This document shows, piece by piece, positions 27,497 through 35,196 of a DNA stretch of 48,202 nt. This DNA comes from AM-0621 sp964386705. Lineage in GTDB: Bacteria; Planctomycetota; Planctomycetia; Planctomycetales; Planctomycetaceae. The notes under the pieces were generated by a model. The model worked only from the letters and a program-made list of their open reading frames with translations. It searched no databases and was not told the DNA's origin. Position 1 is the first letter of the stretch, and the number at the start of each line of letters is the position of its first letter. A program made the translations under genes and the position numbers. Location of the stretch: assembly GCA_964386705.1 (NCBI GenBank), contig CAYLTY010000035.1, positions 1 to 48,202 of the forward strand, read 5' to 3'.

Positions 27497-27525
27497 GTGG
27501 CGCCGTCACGTCGTCCCACCCTACG
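27497..27525 (-). repeat. Degenerate REP half-copy at the end of the DUF1579 gene
   Basis: Thirteen bases (27513-27525) match the REP hairpins around the RAYT gene exactly, with the GTAG tetranucleotide reading on the minus strand. The other arm is only loosely alike. The GTAG supplies the terminal TAG of the DUF1579 frame. Confidence 0.5.
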
Positions 27526-28087
27526 GTTGCTCTCGCGGTCGCTTCTTCAGCGTGATTTCCATGAGCTTCACTTCCTGCTTCTCCCCGTCCTTTTCGACGA
27601 GATCGTAGAACACGATCGTCTTAGTGGCGTCGTCTACGAGCGTGATGGTTTCCTTCTGCCGCTGCTATTTCCCGGACTGGTCCACGATGATGTTGATCAT
27701 CGTCAGTGATTTCCGCTCAGCGTCGTATTGGCCGCGCGATTGGTACGGCGTCGGGACGAAATTGCTGACGTGAGTAGCCGTGAATTCCTTCGAGCGCGCG
27801 TCGAAGCCCATCAAGCCATGCCCATCAAAGCCGATACCCTTCAACTTGAACTTGAACGACGTCCGCAAAGCCGCACCGCCGCAAACAGCTTCAGTCGTTT
27901 CAACACCAGTCGATTCCGTGACCGGCCCATCCGCGCCTCGAAAGTACGACTTCACCGAAGCATCCCACGTCCCCGCAAACGCCGCCAGAATCTTCTTCGC
28001 TTCGGCTGGCTTCAGTGGCGGAGATTCTTGACCAAATAATGGAGCTGCAAGCAGCAAGAGGGCAATTAAGGAAACGACGCGTTTCAT
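27521..28087 (-). pseudogene. Secreted DUF1579 protein with an internal in-frame TAG
   Basis: ATG 28087 with AAGGAG eight bases upstream starts a signal peptide (MKRVVSLIALLLLAAPLFG). The DUF1579 body follows: ILAAFAGTWDASVKSYF, GGAALRTSFKFKLKG, GLMGFDARSKEF and LTMINIIVDQSGK, then TAG at 27665-27667. The same frame continues as QRQKETITLVDDATKT, then VFYDLVEKDGEKQ and VKLMEITLKKR, and stops at TAG 27521-27523. That continuation matches the C-terminal strand pair expected for DUF1579 proteins. The full product would be about 187 residues. A Lys codon AAG changed to TAG would explain the break. It may be a real nonsense mutation or a sequence error; the short form lacks the last strands of the barrel. 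The family's function is unknown. Confidence 0.75.
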
Positions 28088-28215
28088 GGTCACATCTCCT
28101 TTTCGGCAAGGGGGTTCTCACACGGCGTTCAAAGCGATCAGTATGTCGGCTTGCAGTTTACACACCGGTTAGCCCGTAGTGTCATGATTGATTCTTTCTG
28201 GCTTGCTTCGTGGTT

Positions 28216-28248
28216 GGTGGGCCGGCGCTGTGCTTGTCCCACCCTACG
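28216..28248 (-). repeat. REP hairpin, left of the RAYT gene
   Basis: A 33-base imperfect palindrome: GGTGGGCC arm, GC-rich loop, then a GTCCCACC arm and CTACG. On the minus strand it starts with GTAG just before the stem, the tetranucleotide arrangement of REP elements recognised by RAYT enzymes. It abuts the transposase stop codon at 28249. Confidence 0.85.
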
Positions 28249-28803
28249 TTATTCGCCCCATTCGGGATCGTCCCAGCCGGGTGTTGGATCGGTGCCGCCC
28301 CAATCAATGTCGTACTCGCCTTCACGCACCATCCTATGAAAGGACGACCATTCCCAGTCACGCACTCGTGCGGCCAGCTTGTGCTTGCGCGGATTCCAAT
28401 GCGTGTAGTCGACGCACCGCTTGAGGTCGGCTTCGTCACGAACGGTATGTTCCCAGTATCTCCTTTGCCAAACACCTCGTTGCCGATGCTTCTCACGGGA
28501 CTCCGACTGAGCAGTTTCTGCTCCGCCTGCTTCCAACCAGCGCTCCGTGAACTCTTCTTTGATTCGCATCCAACGCAGCGGGTAGCGATCGTCGCCTCGC
28601 GGCAAAGTCCACACCGTGTGCCAGTGATCGGGAAGCAACACAATCGCGACGATTTGAAAAGGATGATCGGTACGTACCTTTTCAATAGCTTCGTGGAGAC
28701 ATTTTCGACCGAGGTCCGTCGTGAGAATCGGTCGTCGTTCGTGAGTGACACACGTAAAGAAGTACGTTCCACCGGCCACGAAGTAGCGCCGATAATCTGA
28801 CAT
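28249..28803 (-). CDS. REP-associated tyrosine transposase (RAYT)
   Basis: A 184-residue single-strand DNA transposase of the Y1/HUH class, related to IS200/IS605 TnpA and domesticated in many genomes as the agent that spreads REP hairpins. Seen: N-terminal YRRYFVAGGTYFFTCVTHERR, the HUH-type metal site DHWHTVW (His60, His62), then GVWQRRYWEHTVRDEADL and YTHWNPRKHKL. Tyr116 and Tyr133 are both candidates for the catalytic Tyr by position. REP hairpins lie on both sides (28216-28248, 28813-28845, 28870-28901), all with the GTAG tetranucleotide, as expected for a RAYT and its own repeats. The frame is full length, so the enzyme may be active. No strong ribosome site precedes ATG 28803. Confidence 0.92.
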   Translation of the reverse strand: MSDYRRYFVAGGTYFFTCVTHERRPILTTDLGRKCLHEAIEKVRTDHPFQIVAIVLLPDHWHTVWTLPRGDDRYPLRWMRIKEEFTERWLEAGGAETAQSESREKHRQRGVWQRRYWEHTVRDEADLKRCVDYTHWNPRKHKLAARVRDWEWSSFHRMVREGEYDIDWGGTDPTPGWDDPEWGE

Positions 28804-28812
28804 GTTGTGGCC

Positions 28813-28845
28813 CGTAGGGTGGGACCAGCGCAGCGCCGGCCCACC
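28813..28845 (+). repeat. REP hairpin, upstream of the RAYT gene
   Basis: Inverted relative to the copy at 28216. It reads CGTAGGGTGGGACCAGCG, then the complementary GC-rich arm ending GGCCCACC. It lies 10 bases before the transposase start codon, in the leader of its mRNA. Confidence 0.85.
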
Positions 28846-28869
28846 ATGCTCCTGATTGTGTTTGTTGGT

Positions 28870-28901
28870 GGTGGGCCGGCGCTACGCTGGTCCCACCCTA
28901 C
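28870..28901 (-). repeat. REP hairpin, third copy
   Basis: Same orientation as the copy at 28216 and opposite to 28813, so 28813-28901 forms a head-to-head REP pair (BIME-like) with a 24-base spacer. The stem is GGTGGGCC against GGTCCCACC around a GCGctaCGC core. It ends 13 bases before the stop of the neighbouring esterase gene. Confidence 0.85.
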
Positions 28902-28914
28902 AAGTGAGTACAGA

Positions 28915-31530
28915 TTACTTCGACTTCTCGACCGTCAGCTTTCGCCGGTAGATCTTGGTCCCGTGCGCGATGTAGAGCGTGCTGTGGTCGGCGCCGGCGA
29001 GGACGCAGGTTGTAAGAGGCTGATCCTTGTCAGGTTTCGGCAGGACGCCGCAAGGGCGGCCGGTGGGGTCAAAGACTTGCACGCCGAGGTCGCTCGTCAC
29101 GTAGAAGCGGCCCACTTTGTCGACCGCCATGCCGTCGCCCTTTGAGTTCTGGATGTATGGAGGCGGTTCGTTGAATTTGAATTCGCCCTTCTGGTCGATC
29201 GGCAAACGCATGGGCATCGTCGGCATCTTCGCGTCCAGCACTCCGCCAGCGTTGACTCGGAACGTCCAGGTGTGAGTTCCGCCGTAGTCGGAGACCGCGA
29301 GCGTGCCTCCATCAGACGACAACGCGATGCCGTTCGGTTTGCTAATGCCCTTGTCAGCAGCGGTGACTTCGCCAGTTTGCGGATTGATCCGGGTGACCTG
29401 CTGCGCTCCGGTTTCCGTGATGAGGATGAAGCCGTCGGTCGTCACTGCGAGATCATTCGGCTTCACGCCCTCCGCGACGACTTTCACTTCGCCGTTGCTC
29501 GGGTTGATCGAGATCACGCGGTTCTTCGAGCCCTGACACGCATAGAGCAGCGTCCCCTCGGGATTGAATTCGAGGCCGCTGACGGACTCCTTGCAGATCT
29601 CTTTGCGAGTTCCATCAGCGCCAATACGAACAACCGACGGTGCCTTCATGTCGCAGAAATAAACATTACCCGCCTTGTCGGCACAGAGAGCGTCCGCGAA
29701 GCCGAGTCCTTCAGCGACGACTTCCCAAGACTCGCCGCGAATCAGCAGGTTGAGCAACGTCAGGTCGCCGCCGAGATCGCCCTTGGTGTCGATGACCGGA
29801 GTGTGAGCTTCCTTCCGCCACAACCACTTCATCGCTTCGGGAAACTTCGCACCACCGAAGTCGGAGTTGTGTGCGTAGCCTTCGGCCCAGTCGAAGCGAA
29901 CGTCGTAACCCATGTACTTCAACGCCGATGCCATCTGCTGGTTAGCCCACGGCCAGCTTCCGAAAGCGTTGTCGACGTCACCGCTCGTGTCGGCCATATA
30001 GATGCGGATTGGCTTCGGTTCGGTCTTACGAACGAGCGACGGATAGACGTTGCCGCCGCGCAGGTTCGTGAAGCTCCCGACGCTCGAATAGACCTTGCGG
30101 AAAGCATCGGTGCGTTCCCAGGCGGCGGTAAAGGCACAGATCGCGCCGGAACTCGAACCACCAATCGCATGCATCTCGGGATCGTCCGAGATGGAGTACT
30201 TCTTGCGAACCTCGGGGATGACCTCTTCCAGCAAGAAGCGGACATAGCGATCACCGAGACTGTCGTACTCAAACCCGCGATTCGAGTGTTTTCCGTTTTG
30301 TCGCGGCTTGTCCTTGTCATGACCTGGGTTGATGAAGACAGCAATCGTCGGCGGCATGTCTCCGCGAGCGATCAAGTTGTCGAAGACTGTCGGCACGCGC
30401 CAGCGACCAGTGACGTTCTTCATGCCCTCGCCGTCTTGAAACACCATCAGCGCGGCGGGCGCGGCGGCCTTGTATTGGGCCGGCACGTAGATCGACCAAT
30501 CGCGAATCGTATTAGCAAAAATCTTCGACTCGAAGACGGGCATCTGTTCGACAGTCCCCTTCGGCACACCTTCCTTGGCGACCGCGTCCGGATGCGGTTC
30601 CCAAGCGGGCTTCGTTTCGACAATCGGGATGTGCGTGCTTTCGGCGTTGTCGTCCCACAACCACTTCAGAGCTTCTGGCAACAAGTCGCCGCCCCACTTG
30701 CCACTGTGACCACCCTCGGTCATTTCGAGCTTGTACTTGTAGCCCGCGAACTGCAGCGCCGCCGCCAGATCTTGATTCCCGAGTGGCCAATTGCCGTGCA
30801 GATTGTTGAGGTCATCGCGACCATCCTGCAGATAGACCTTGATCGCCTTCGGCTTGTCCTTCGTTCTGCGCACAAGTCCCGGATAGGCCCATCCGCCACG
30901 GATGTTCGTGAAGCTGCCGATGTGGCTGAGGACTTTGCCGAACTGGTCCGGCTTCTCCCAGGCGAGCGTGAAAGCACAGATGCCACTCGACGAAATACCG
31001 CACGTCGCGCGCTTCGCGGGATCTTTCGAAACATTGAGTCCCTTCAGCGCGACCGGCAGGAACTCATCCACCATAAAGTTCGCGTAGCGATCTCCCATCG
31101 AGTCGTACTCGTATGACCGATTGCTGCGATCCTTCGCTCCCTTCACGGTCGCCGCGACGGTGCCCGGATTCACAAACACCGCGATCGTGACCGGCATCTT
31201 CTTCTGATGAATGAGATTGTCGAAGACCGTCGGTACTCGGAACCCGCCCTTCACGTTCGAATACCCACCGCCGTCCATGAAGACCATCAGCGCGGCCGGC
31301 TCGTCGGCCTTGTATTGAGCCGGCACATAGACGCTGTAGTCGCGCTTCGTTCCGGGAAAGATCTGGCTGTCATTGAACTGCCCCGCCGTGACTTTTCCTT
31401 GAGGCACACCCGGCTGAACCATGCGATCGGGGTGCTCATTCGACTGCGCTTCCGCAGGGCGTAACGCCGATGGGGAGAGCGACAAGATCAGGGCCACCAA
31501 GGCCGCCCCACCGTATTGCAACGACTTCAT
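28915..31530 (-). CDS. Secreted protein with tandem esterase domains and SMP-30-like propeller
   Basis: An 871-residue exported protein. ATG 31530 has GGGAG eight bases upstream and begins a signal peptide (about 1-28). Two related alpha/beta-hydrolase domains of the esterase D/feruloyl esterase type follow (about 40-295 and 310-580). They share YVPAQYKA, RVPTVFDNLI, YEYDSMGDRY or FEYDSLGDRY, GSFTN(I/L)RGG and a late His. The second has a proper nucleophile elbow GSSSG; the aligned first copy reads GISSSG, with the second glycine displaced. The C-terminal third (about 600-871) is a six-bladed SMP-30/gluconolactonase-like propeller (ADALCADKAGNVYF, KPNGIALSSDGGTL, GDGMAVDKVGRFYV). Planctomycetes often carry single-esterase versions; the tandem form looks like an internal duplication. 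Polysaccharide or plant-ester breakdown is inferred. Confidence 0.88.
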   Translation of the reverse strand: MKSLQYGGAALVALILSLSPSALRPAEAQSNEHPDRMVQPGVPQGKVTAGQFNDSQIFPGTKRDYSVYVPAQYKADEPAALMVFMDGGGYSNVKGGFRVPTVFDNLIHQKKMPVTIAVFVNPGTVAATVKGAKDRSNRSYEYDSMGDRYANFMVDEFLPVALKGLNVSKDPAKRATCGISSSGICAFTLAWEKPDQFGKVLSHIGSFTNIRGGWAYPGLVRRTKDKPKAIKVYLQDGRDDLNNLHGNWPLGNQDLAAALQFAGYKYKLEMTEGGHSGKWGGDLLPEALKWLWDDNAESTHIPIVETKPAWEPHPDAVAKEGVPKGTVEQMPVFESKIFANTIRDWSIYVPAQYKAAAPAALMVFQDGEGMKNVTGRWRVPTVFDNLIARGDMPPTIAVFINPGHDKDKPRQNGKHSNRGFEYDSLGDRYVRFLLEEVIPEVRKKYSISDDPEMHAIGGSSSGAICAFTAAWERTDAFRKVYSSVGSFTNLRGGNVYPSLVRKTEPKPIRIYMADTSGDVDNAFGSWPWANQQMASALKYMGYDVRFDWAEGYAHNSDFGGAKFPEAMKWLWRKEAHTPVIDTKGDLGGDLTLLNLLIRGESWEVVAEGLGFADALCADKAGNVYFCDMKAPSVVRIGADGTRKEICKESVSGLEFNPEGTLLYACQGSKNRVISINPSNGEVKVVAEGVKPNDLAVTTDGFILITETGAQQVTRINPQTGEVTAADKGISKPNGIALSSDGGTLAVSDYGGTHTWTFRVNAGGVLDAKMPTMPMRLPIDQKGEFKFNEPPPYIQNSKGDGMAVDKVGRFYVTSDLGVQVFDPTGRPCGVLPKPDKDQPLTTCVLAGADHSTLYIAHGTKIYRRKLTVEKSK

Positions 31531-31934
31531 GAAGAAACTCCCAAAGTGAGTGGCAACGCTCGACCTGGAATCACCGAGTGAACCGCAATTGTTACCAAGA
31601 CACCACCGATTTGCCTCTCTGGCAGATGAAAGTGAAACGTCAATAGGCCGGTGGTGTTACGACCGGTTGACGGACTGTCTCCGATTTATGGCTCGGACAG
31701 TCATGAGCCTTCCATTGGCCCCATAAGCAGGTCAAAACGATTCCATTGCTCCGTAATGGATAACGGCTCCAGCCCCCGGGGCTGCCGTCGTGCCTGTTGA
31801 TTACGCCGAGAGGCTCATCGAAATTCCTAATCGGCGGGGCACCCCAACGGGTCAATCCTCGTTCCCGCGACCCGTGCAACAAGTTGTGGGGGCCACCCAG
31901 CATTGATCATTAACGTCTGAATTCAGGAACAGTT
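31531..31934. other. Intergenic spacer with a hairpin, 404 bases
   Basis: No convincing gene. A hairpin lies at 31673-31702 (GACTGTC and GACAGTC arms with CCGA and TCGG inside), and a smaller one near 31740 (TCCATT with AATGGA). The spacer must contain the esterase promoter near its left end. Neither hairpin has a T-tract, so they look more like repeats than terminators. Confidence 0.5.
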
Positions 31935-33251
31935 TTACGGTTTTAACTCGGCATTCGCGATGCCGCTGGTGCCTGGGGGGAAAAGGTTGTTGTAGAAGTG
32001 CAAGCCTCGCGGGGCGTTTGGTTCGCCTTCGATGCGAACGGCGTAGCGGTACCTTGGCTGGCCCGTGCTGTGCAGCGCATTTCCTTGAATGATCACGTCG
32101 GAGAGTGGCGGATCAGTTGGCTCCTGTCCGTGGTCGAATCGGATGGGAGAATGTTCATTTCCCCAGATCCAGCTTGCATCGCCGTGGCCGAAGCTGGAAA
32201 TGATATTGTTGGAAATGATCGAGCCGCCGTCTGTATTCTCCGCGTGAGATGCGACACCCGGCATTAGACCAATCGCCCACAGACTGTTCTTGACGAACTG
32301 ATTCCCAGTAATGAGCACGTTGCTTGACCCATGCATCGCCTTCATACCAATAAACGAATTCGCCACCACGTTGTTGGCGACGATGACTCGATCACAGTGC
32401 AGATCAATGCCCTGCGCGGCGTTCTCGACGTGGTTTCCGAGAATGCGAGTGAGGTCACTTACCTCCGGCGCGGTGACAATAATCGCTGAGCCTTGCTGCC
32501 AGTTATCAGTATAAGCAGTGTCCCACAATTTCGGATTGACCAGGCGGCCCTTCATGGGATTCTTCTTGACCCAATCTCCGAGCTTGTGTTTCTGCTTGAT
32601 CTCTGGCGTCGGCCGCAGGTTTTCTTCGATGACGCGATTGCTCTCGATCAATGTTCCCTTGGAATGCTTCACGCCGATGCCCGTGCCGTCGGTGCAATTG
32701 AACGCGTAACCCCAGTTTGCGTCGGCCGTGCGGTCATCCACAGAAACGCGCATATAATTACGGATGAGACAGCGGCTGATACGGGCTCCCACGCAGTCTC
32801 GCAGAGAGATCGCGGCAGCAACCGTCCGATTATCAACGACTCGCACGTTTTCGATAACGAGGTGACGACAGTTGATCGACAGAATTCCTTCCTTGGAGGT
32901 GTCCTGATCTCCTTCCGGACGAGTCAGAGTCAGATCCCGCACTTCCACGTCAGCGGAGTTCTCAATCTCAATGATCGGCTGCTCCGGGTTCTGCTGAATG
33001 ATTCGACCGGGCCCAAACAACCCAGAGCGATCTTTGTGGATGCGTATCTTCGCCGAGATCGGATAATCGCCGGCCGGCACATAGACCATCCGGTTCGGGT
33101 TGGCGTCCACTGCCGCCTGAATCGAAGAATATGCGGCGACCGATACATCCCCGCGCTGAAATTGATCGGCAGCAGCCAGCTTGAAAGTTCCAGCTCCCAG
33201 TATGACCACGGTGATCAACAGCAGAGAGCGGAATCCACACAGATGCTTCAT
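31935..33251 (-). CDS. Secreted right-handed beta-helix protein
   Basis: A 438-residue exported protein with a signal peptide (MKHLCGFRSLLLITVVILGAG). The N-terminal part has the pectate-lyase-3-like opening SIQAAVDANPNRMVYVPAGDYPIS. Repeating parallel beta-helix rungs follow (HLVIENVRVVDNRT, ARISRCLIRNYMR, TRILGNHVENAAQGIDLH, VIVANNVVANSF, VLITGNQFVKNSLWAIG, GSIISNNIIS). Asn ladders (GN, NN) are characteristic of the fold. Such proteins are carbohydrate lyases, hydrolases or epimerases, or mere binders; no catalytic signature settles which. A GGGTGGCCC palindrome lies upstream of its start. The gene stands alone on the minus strand. Confidence 0.85.
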   Translation of the reverse strand: MKHLCGFRSLLLITVVILGAGTFKLAAADQFQRGDVSVAAYSSIQAAVDANPNRMVYVPAGDYPISAKIRIHKDRSGLFGPGRIIQQNPEQPIIEIENSADVEVRDLTLTRPEGDQDTSKEGILSINCRHLVIENVRVVDNRTVAAAISLRDCVGARISRCLIRNYMRVSVDDRTADANWGYAFNCTDGTGIGVKHSKGTLIESNRVIEENLRPTPEIKQKHKLGDWVKKNPMKGRLVNPKLWDTAYTDNWQQGSAIIVTAPEVSDLTRILGNHVENAAQGIDLHCDRVIVANNVVANSFIGMKAMHGSSNVLITGNQFVKNSLWAIGLMPGVASHAENTDGGSIISNNIISSFGHGDASWIWGNEHSPIRFDHGQEPTDPPLSDVIIQGNALHSTGQPRYRYAVRIEGEPNAPRGLHFYNNLFPPGTSGIANAELKP

Positions 33252-33418
33252 GAGTTTTTGAGTCGGTTCGAGAAAGAGACTCGTCGTGCACAGCCACGTT
33301 GCAGTCCGCAGTCATGATCGTCTTCCCACGCGTCTGGCGAAAGTGTTAACCGCATTCGCCACCGTTCGAGCCCAACGGCTGATAGAACGCATCCCGAAAA
33401 ACATCTGGCTGTTGCGCA

Positions 33419-33458
33419 GGGTGGCCCAGACAACGAGTTGAGGGCGTCCGGGCCACCC
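33419..33458. repeat. Palindromic intergenic repeat (GGGTGGCCC / GGGCCACCC)
   Basis: Perfect 9-base inverted arms (33419-33427 and 33450-33458) with a 22-base loop, between the beta-helix gene and a small low-GC gene pair. There is no T-tract. The arm composition resembles the other REP-like elements of the window but the loop differs. Confidence 0.6.
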
Positions 33459-33475
33459 GCGATTTCATGTCTCGA

Positions 33476-33658
33476 TCAACACTGCTCTTCGTCCACGCAC
33501 TCGTTCTCATCAAAGATTGATTCTGTCAGTAAGGTATTTTCATACCCGACTTTGGCCGGGTCTCCGTAAGGATCATGCGGAAACGGCGCGTGCGTGGTCT
33601 GTGTTTGACTTGAACTAGTTGAAGTCGTCGACAGCAAAATTGATACTTGTGTGTTCAT
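33476..33658 (-). CDS. Possible small protein, 60 residues, unknown
   Basis: A short frame from ATG 33658 with a Ser/Thr/Gln-rich N-terminal half (STTSTSSSQTQTT) and an acidic tail ending ECVDEEQC with two Cys. It follows the 164-residue unknown gene on the same strand by 22 bases and shares its low GC. A leader-plus-Cys-tail layout could suggest a modified-peptide precursor, but no modifying enzyme is nearby. No ribosome site precedes the ATG; an in-frame TTG at 33691 would overlap the upstream gene. It may be chance. Confidence 0.25.
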   Translation of the reverse strand: MNTQVSILLSTTSTSSSQTQTTHAPFPHDPYGDPAKVGYENTLLTESIFDENECVDEEQC

Positions 33659-33680
33659 GGAATTGAAAATCGACTCGAAA

Positions 33681-34175
33681 TTAGCTCGCAATGTAGCTTG
33701 AGATGCATCCAGTAGCTGTGTGCAGTAGTATTTCGAAATGCTGGATTAAATGCTCCGTGAGTTTCGCGGGATTGATCAAAAGGTCTCCGTTCTCCGCTTT
33801 CATAGGGATATTGAGGTGGCGTGTTATCCCAAACCGCTTTTTCAGGAACAGCGAGTGAAACATGCCACATCGAATAGCTTCGTAGATATCTAACGCAGTG
33901 TCGCGATCTATGGGTCCGGGCAATGGAGGCTGCATCACAGTCATGAATCCATTCACGAATGACCTTTTGGATGCTCCATTGCTCGAGATGCCTGTGGAAA
34001 ACTGCTCATACATCTCAAAATAGCTGAAAACTATGCTCAGAATAGCAAAGCCAGAACGTGAAAGAGGCTCGTCATCGGTGCTGTTAGCAAACTCAATTCC
34101 CAGTCTTTCAGCTATGCGCAGGTGGCGTTCCAGTATATGGCGGCTAAACAAGGCAACCTTGTCTTCTAACGTCAT
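33681..34175 (-). CDS. Unknown helical protein, 164 residues, low-GC gene
   Basis: I do not recognise this family. ATG 34175 is chosen because TGGAG lies about ten bases upstream. The product is mostly helical with a hydrophobic, aromatic centre (GFAILSIVFSYFEMYEQF, about 45-62) and a conserved-looking segment IYEAIRCGMFHSLFLKKRFGI (about 98-118) that recalls cytosolic proteins of unknown function in cyanobacteria and planctomycetes. No signal peptide or clear transmembrane helix. Codon use is richer in A and T than the neighbours, and the gene sits alone between repeat elements, so it may be an acquired cassette. A defence or toxin role is possible but unsupported. Confidence 0.6.
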   Translation of the reverse strand: MTLEDKVALFSRHILERHLRIAERLGIEFANSTDDEPLSRSGFAILSIVFSYFEMYEQFSTGISSNGASKRSFVNGFMTVMQPPLPGPIDRDTALDIYEAIRCGMFHSLFLKKRFGITRHLNIPMKAENGDLLINPAKLTEHLIQHFEILLHTATGCISSYIAS

Positions 34176-34553
34176 GGCCCACAACTCCACATCATTGATT
34201 CGACATGCAACTGAGTCTTGATAACAGCATCCGCGGAGCGGCGAGAGCAGCACGACTCAGTATGGATTGACGCTCACACAACCTCAACCCTTTTGTCGCT
34301 GCGCGACCCCGATAGACCGCTGGCGGTCAATCGGGGCTACCCGTGGTGTGGGAGACCTCCGCGGTCGTCGCGTGTGGCTCGGTCTGTGTAGAGATCGGCC
34401 ACAACGGGGTGTTCGCGATAAACTGACGGCAATTTGCTTGTGCCGTAGTATCCTGGACGCCTCGTCCGGGCTGGCTGGCGTTTAGGTTTTGCTCGGACGA
34501 GGGCGTCCAAGCTACGGACCAATGGATACGACCGGCATCCTATACTGAGAGCG
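34176..34553. other. Intergenic spacer holding a GTAG-type repeat pair, 378 bases
   Basis: No gene recognised. The right part holds the inverted repeat pair annotated at 34445-34515. The left part contains the start region and promoter of the low-GC gene. Confidence 0.5.
34445..34515. repeat. Inverted pair of GTAG-headed REP-like hairpins
   Basis: The left arm reads GTAG then TCCTGGACGCCTCGTCCG. The right arm is its near complement, CGGACGAGGGCGTCCAAG then CTAC. Each arm folds by itself (GGACG with CGTCC). Two copies in opposite orientation form a BIME-like unit. The sequence differs from the RAYT-flanking family, so it would need another RAYT. Confidence 0.7.
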
Positions 34554-35003
34554 TTAACCAGCTGATTCATCGATCAGGCGCACGTCACTGGCGCTGTTGC
34601 TTTCGACTTCCTCATCATCGTCGTCGCCGAAGGATTCGCGCTTCAGGTTTTCGCGTTCATACGAGTCCATGACTTCCGTATGTTCCGAACCACCTTCTTC
34701 TCTGGAGCGGTCGTCGTCGGGCCCCAGGTGAACTCGGAAACGCGCATTGGCAAAGGCGAGTTCATCTCCGGGCAGCAACGCGCCGCGCACGACCTTCTGG
34801 CCGTTGACCTTGGTGCCGTTCGTGCTGCCGAGATCGCGGATGAACAGTAGGCCGTCTGTTTTCACGATGACGCAATGCAGCTTCGACACGCTCGAACGAT
34901 CGATGTACACGTCGCAGGTGCCGCGTTTGCGACCCACGACGGTAACGTCTTTCGTTAGAACGATCGGCTTGTCGCCGTCGATCGAGATGAGCTTGGCCTG
35001 CAT
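34554..35003 (-). CDS. FHA-domain protein
   Basis: A 149-residue cytosolic protein. The forkhead-associated domain covers residues 1-95: VVGRKRGTCDVYID with the conserved Gly-Arg, SVSKLHCVI with the Ser and His that contact phosphothreonine, and GSTNGTKVNGQ. The acidic tail (about 105-149; DDDDEEVES) is probably disordered. FHA domains bind phosphothreonine peptides and act with Ser/Thr kinases, which planctomycetes have in large numbers; none is in this window. The start ATG 35003 is immediately followed by the fold (MQAKLISIDGDKP). It is transcribed away from the aminotransferase gene. Confidence 0.93.
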   Translation of the reverse strand: MQAKLISIDGDKPIVLTKDVTVVGRKRGTCDVYIDRSSVSKLHCVIVKTDGLLFIRDLGSTNGTKVNGQKVVRGALLPGDELAFANARFRVHLGPDDDRSREEGGSEHTEVMDSYERENLKRESFGDDDDEEVESNSASDVRLIDESAG

Positions 35004-35196
35004 GGAGGCATCCCAACTTTGGGATAGAACGTGTCAACCGCTACGCATTAATTAGAACTCAGGCATTCTGGACACCTGAGCCACCCTGTCAAGCAGGGCT
35101 TGTCAGATCGCACAACTCGCCTCCGTGTGCTTGGACAGCCGCCCTCACCATCGTTACCAACTGCCAACTCGCGTTTTCACGACTCACGAGACCGTA

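Noticed and set aside
228..27667. Genome-wide reassignment of TAG as a sense codon, suggested by two internal TAG codons
   Set aside because: TAG is the natural terminator of several intact genes here (Wza-like, toroid protein, ThuA, carB, mdh), so it works as a stop. Errors or mutations are simpler.
29272..31116. 614-residue open frame on the plus strand opposite the tandem esterase
   Set aside because: It is the complement of a strongly supported gene, with Arg/Asp/Val-rich composition and no domain; a high-GC shadow.
31640..31903. 87-residue frame in the spacer upstream of the esterase
   Set aside because: It crosses a hairpin, has Gly/Arg/Pro-rich random composition and no ribosome site.
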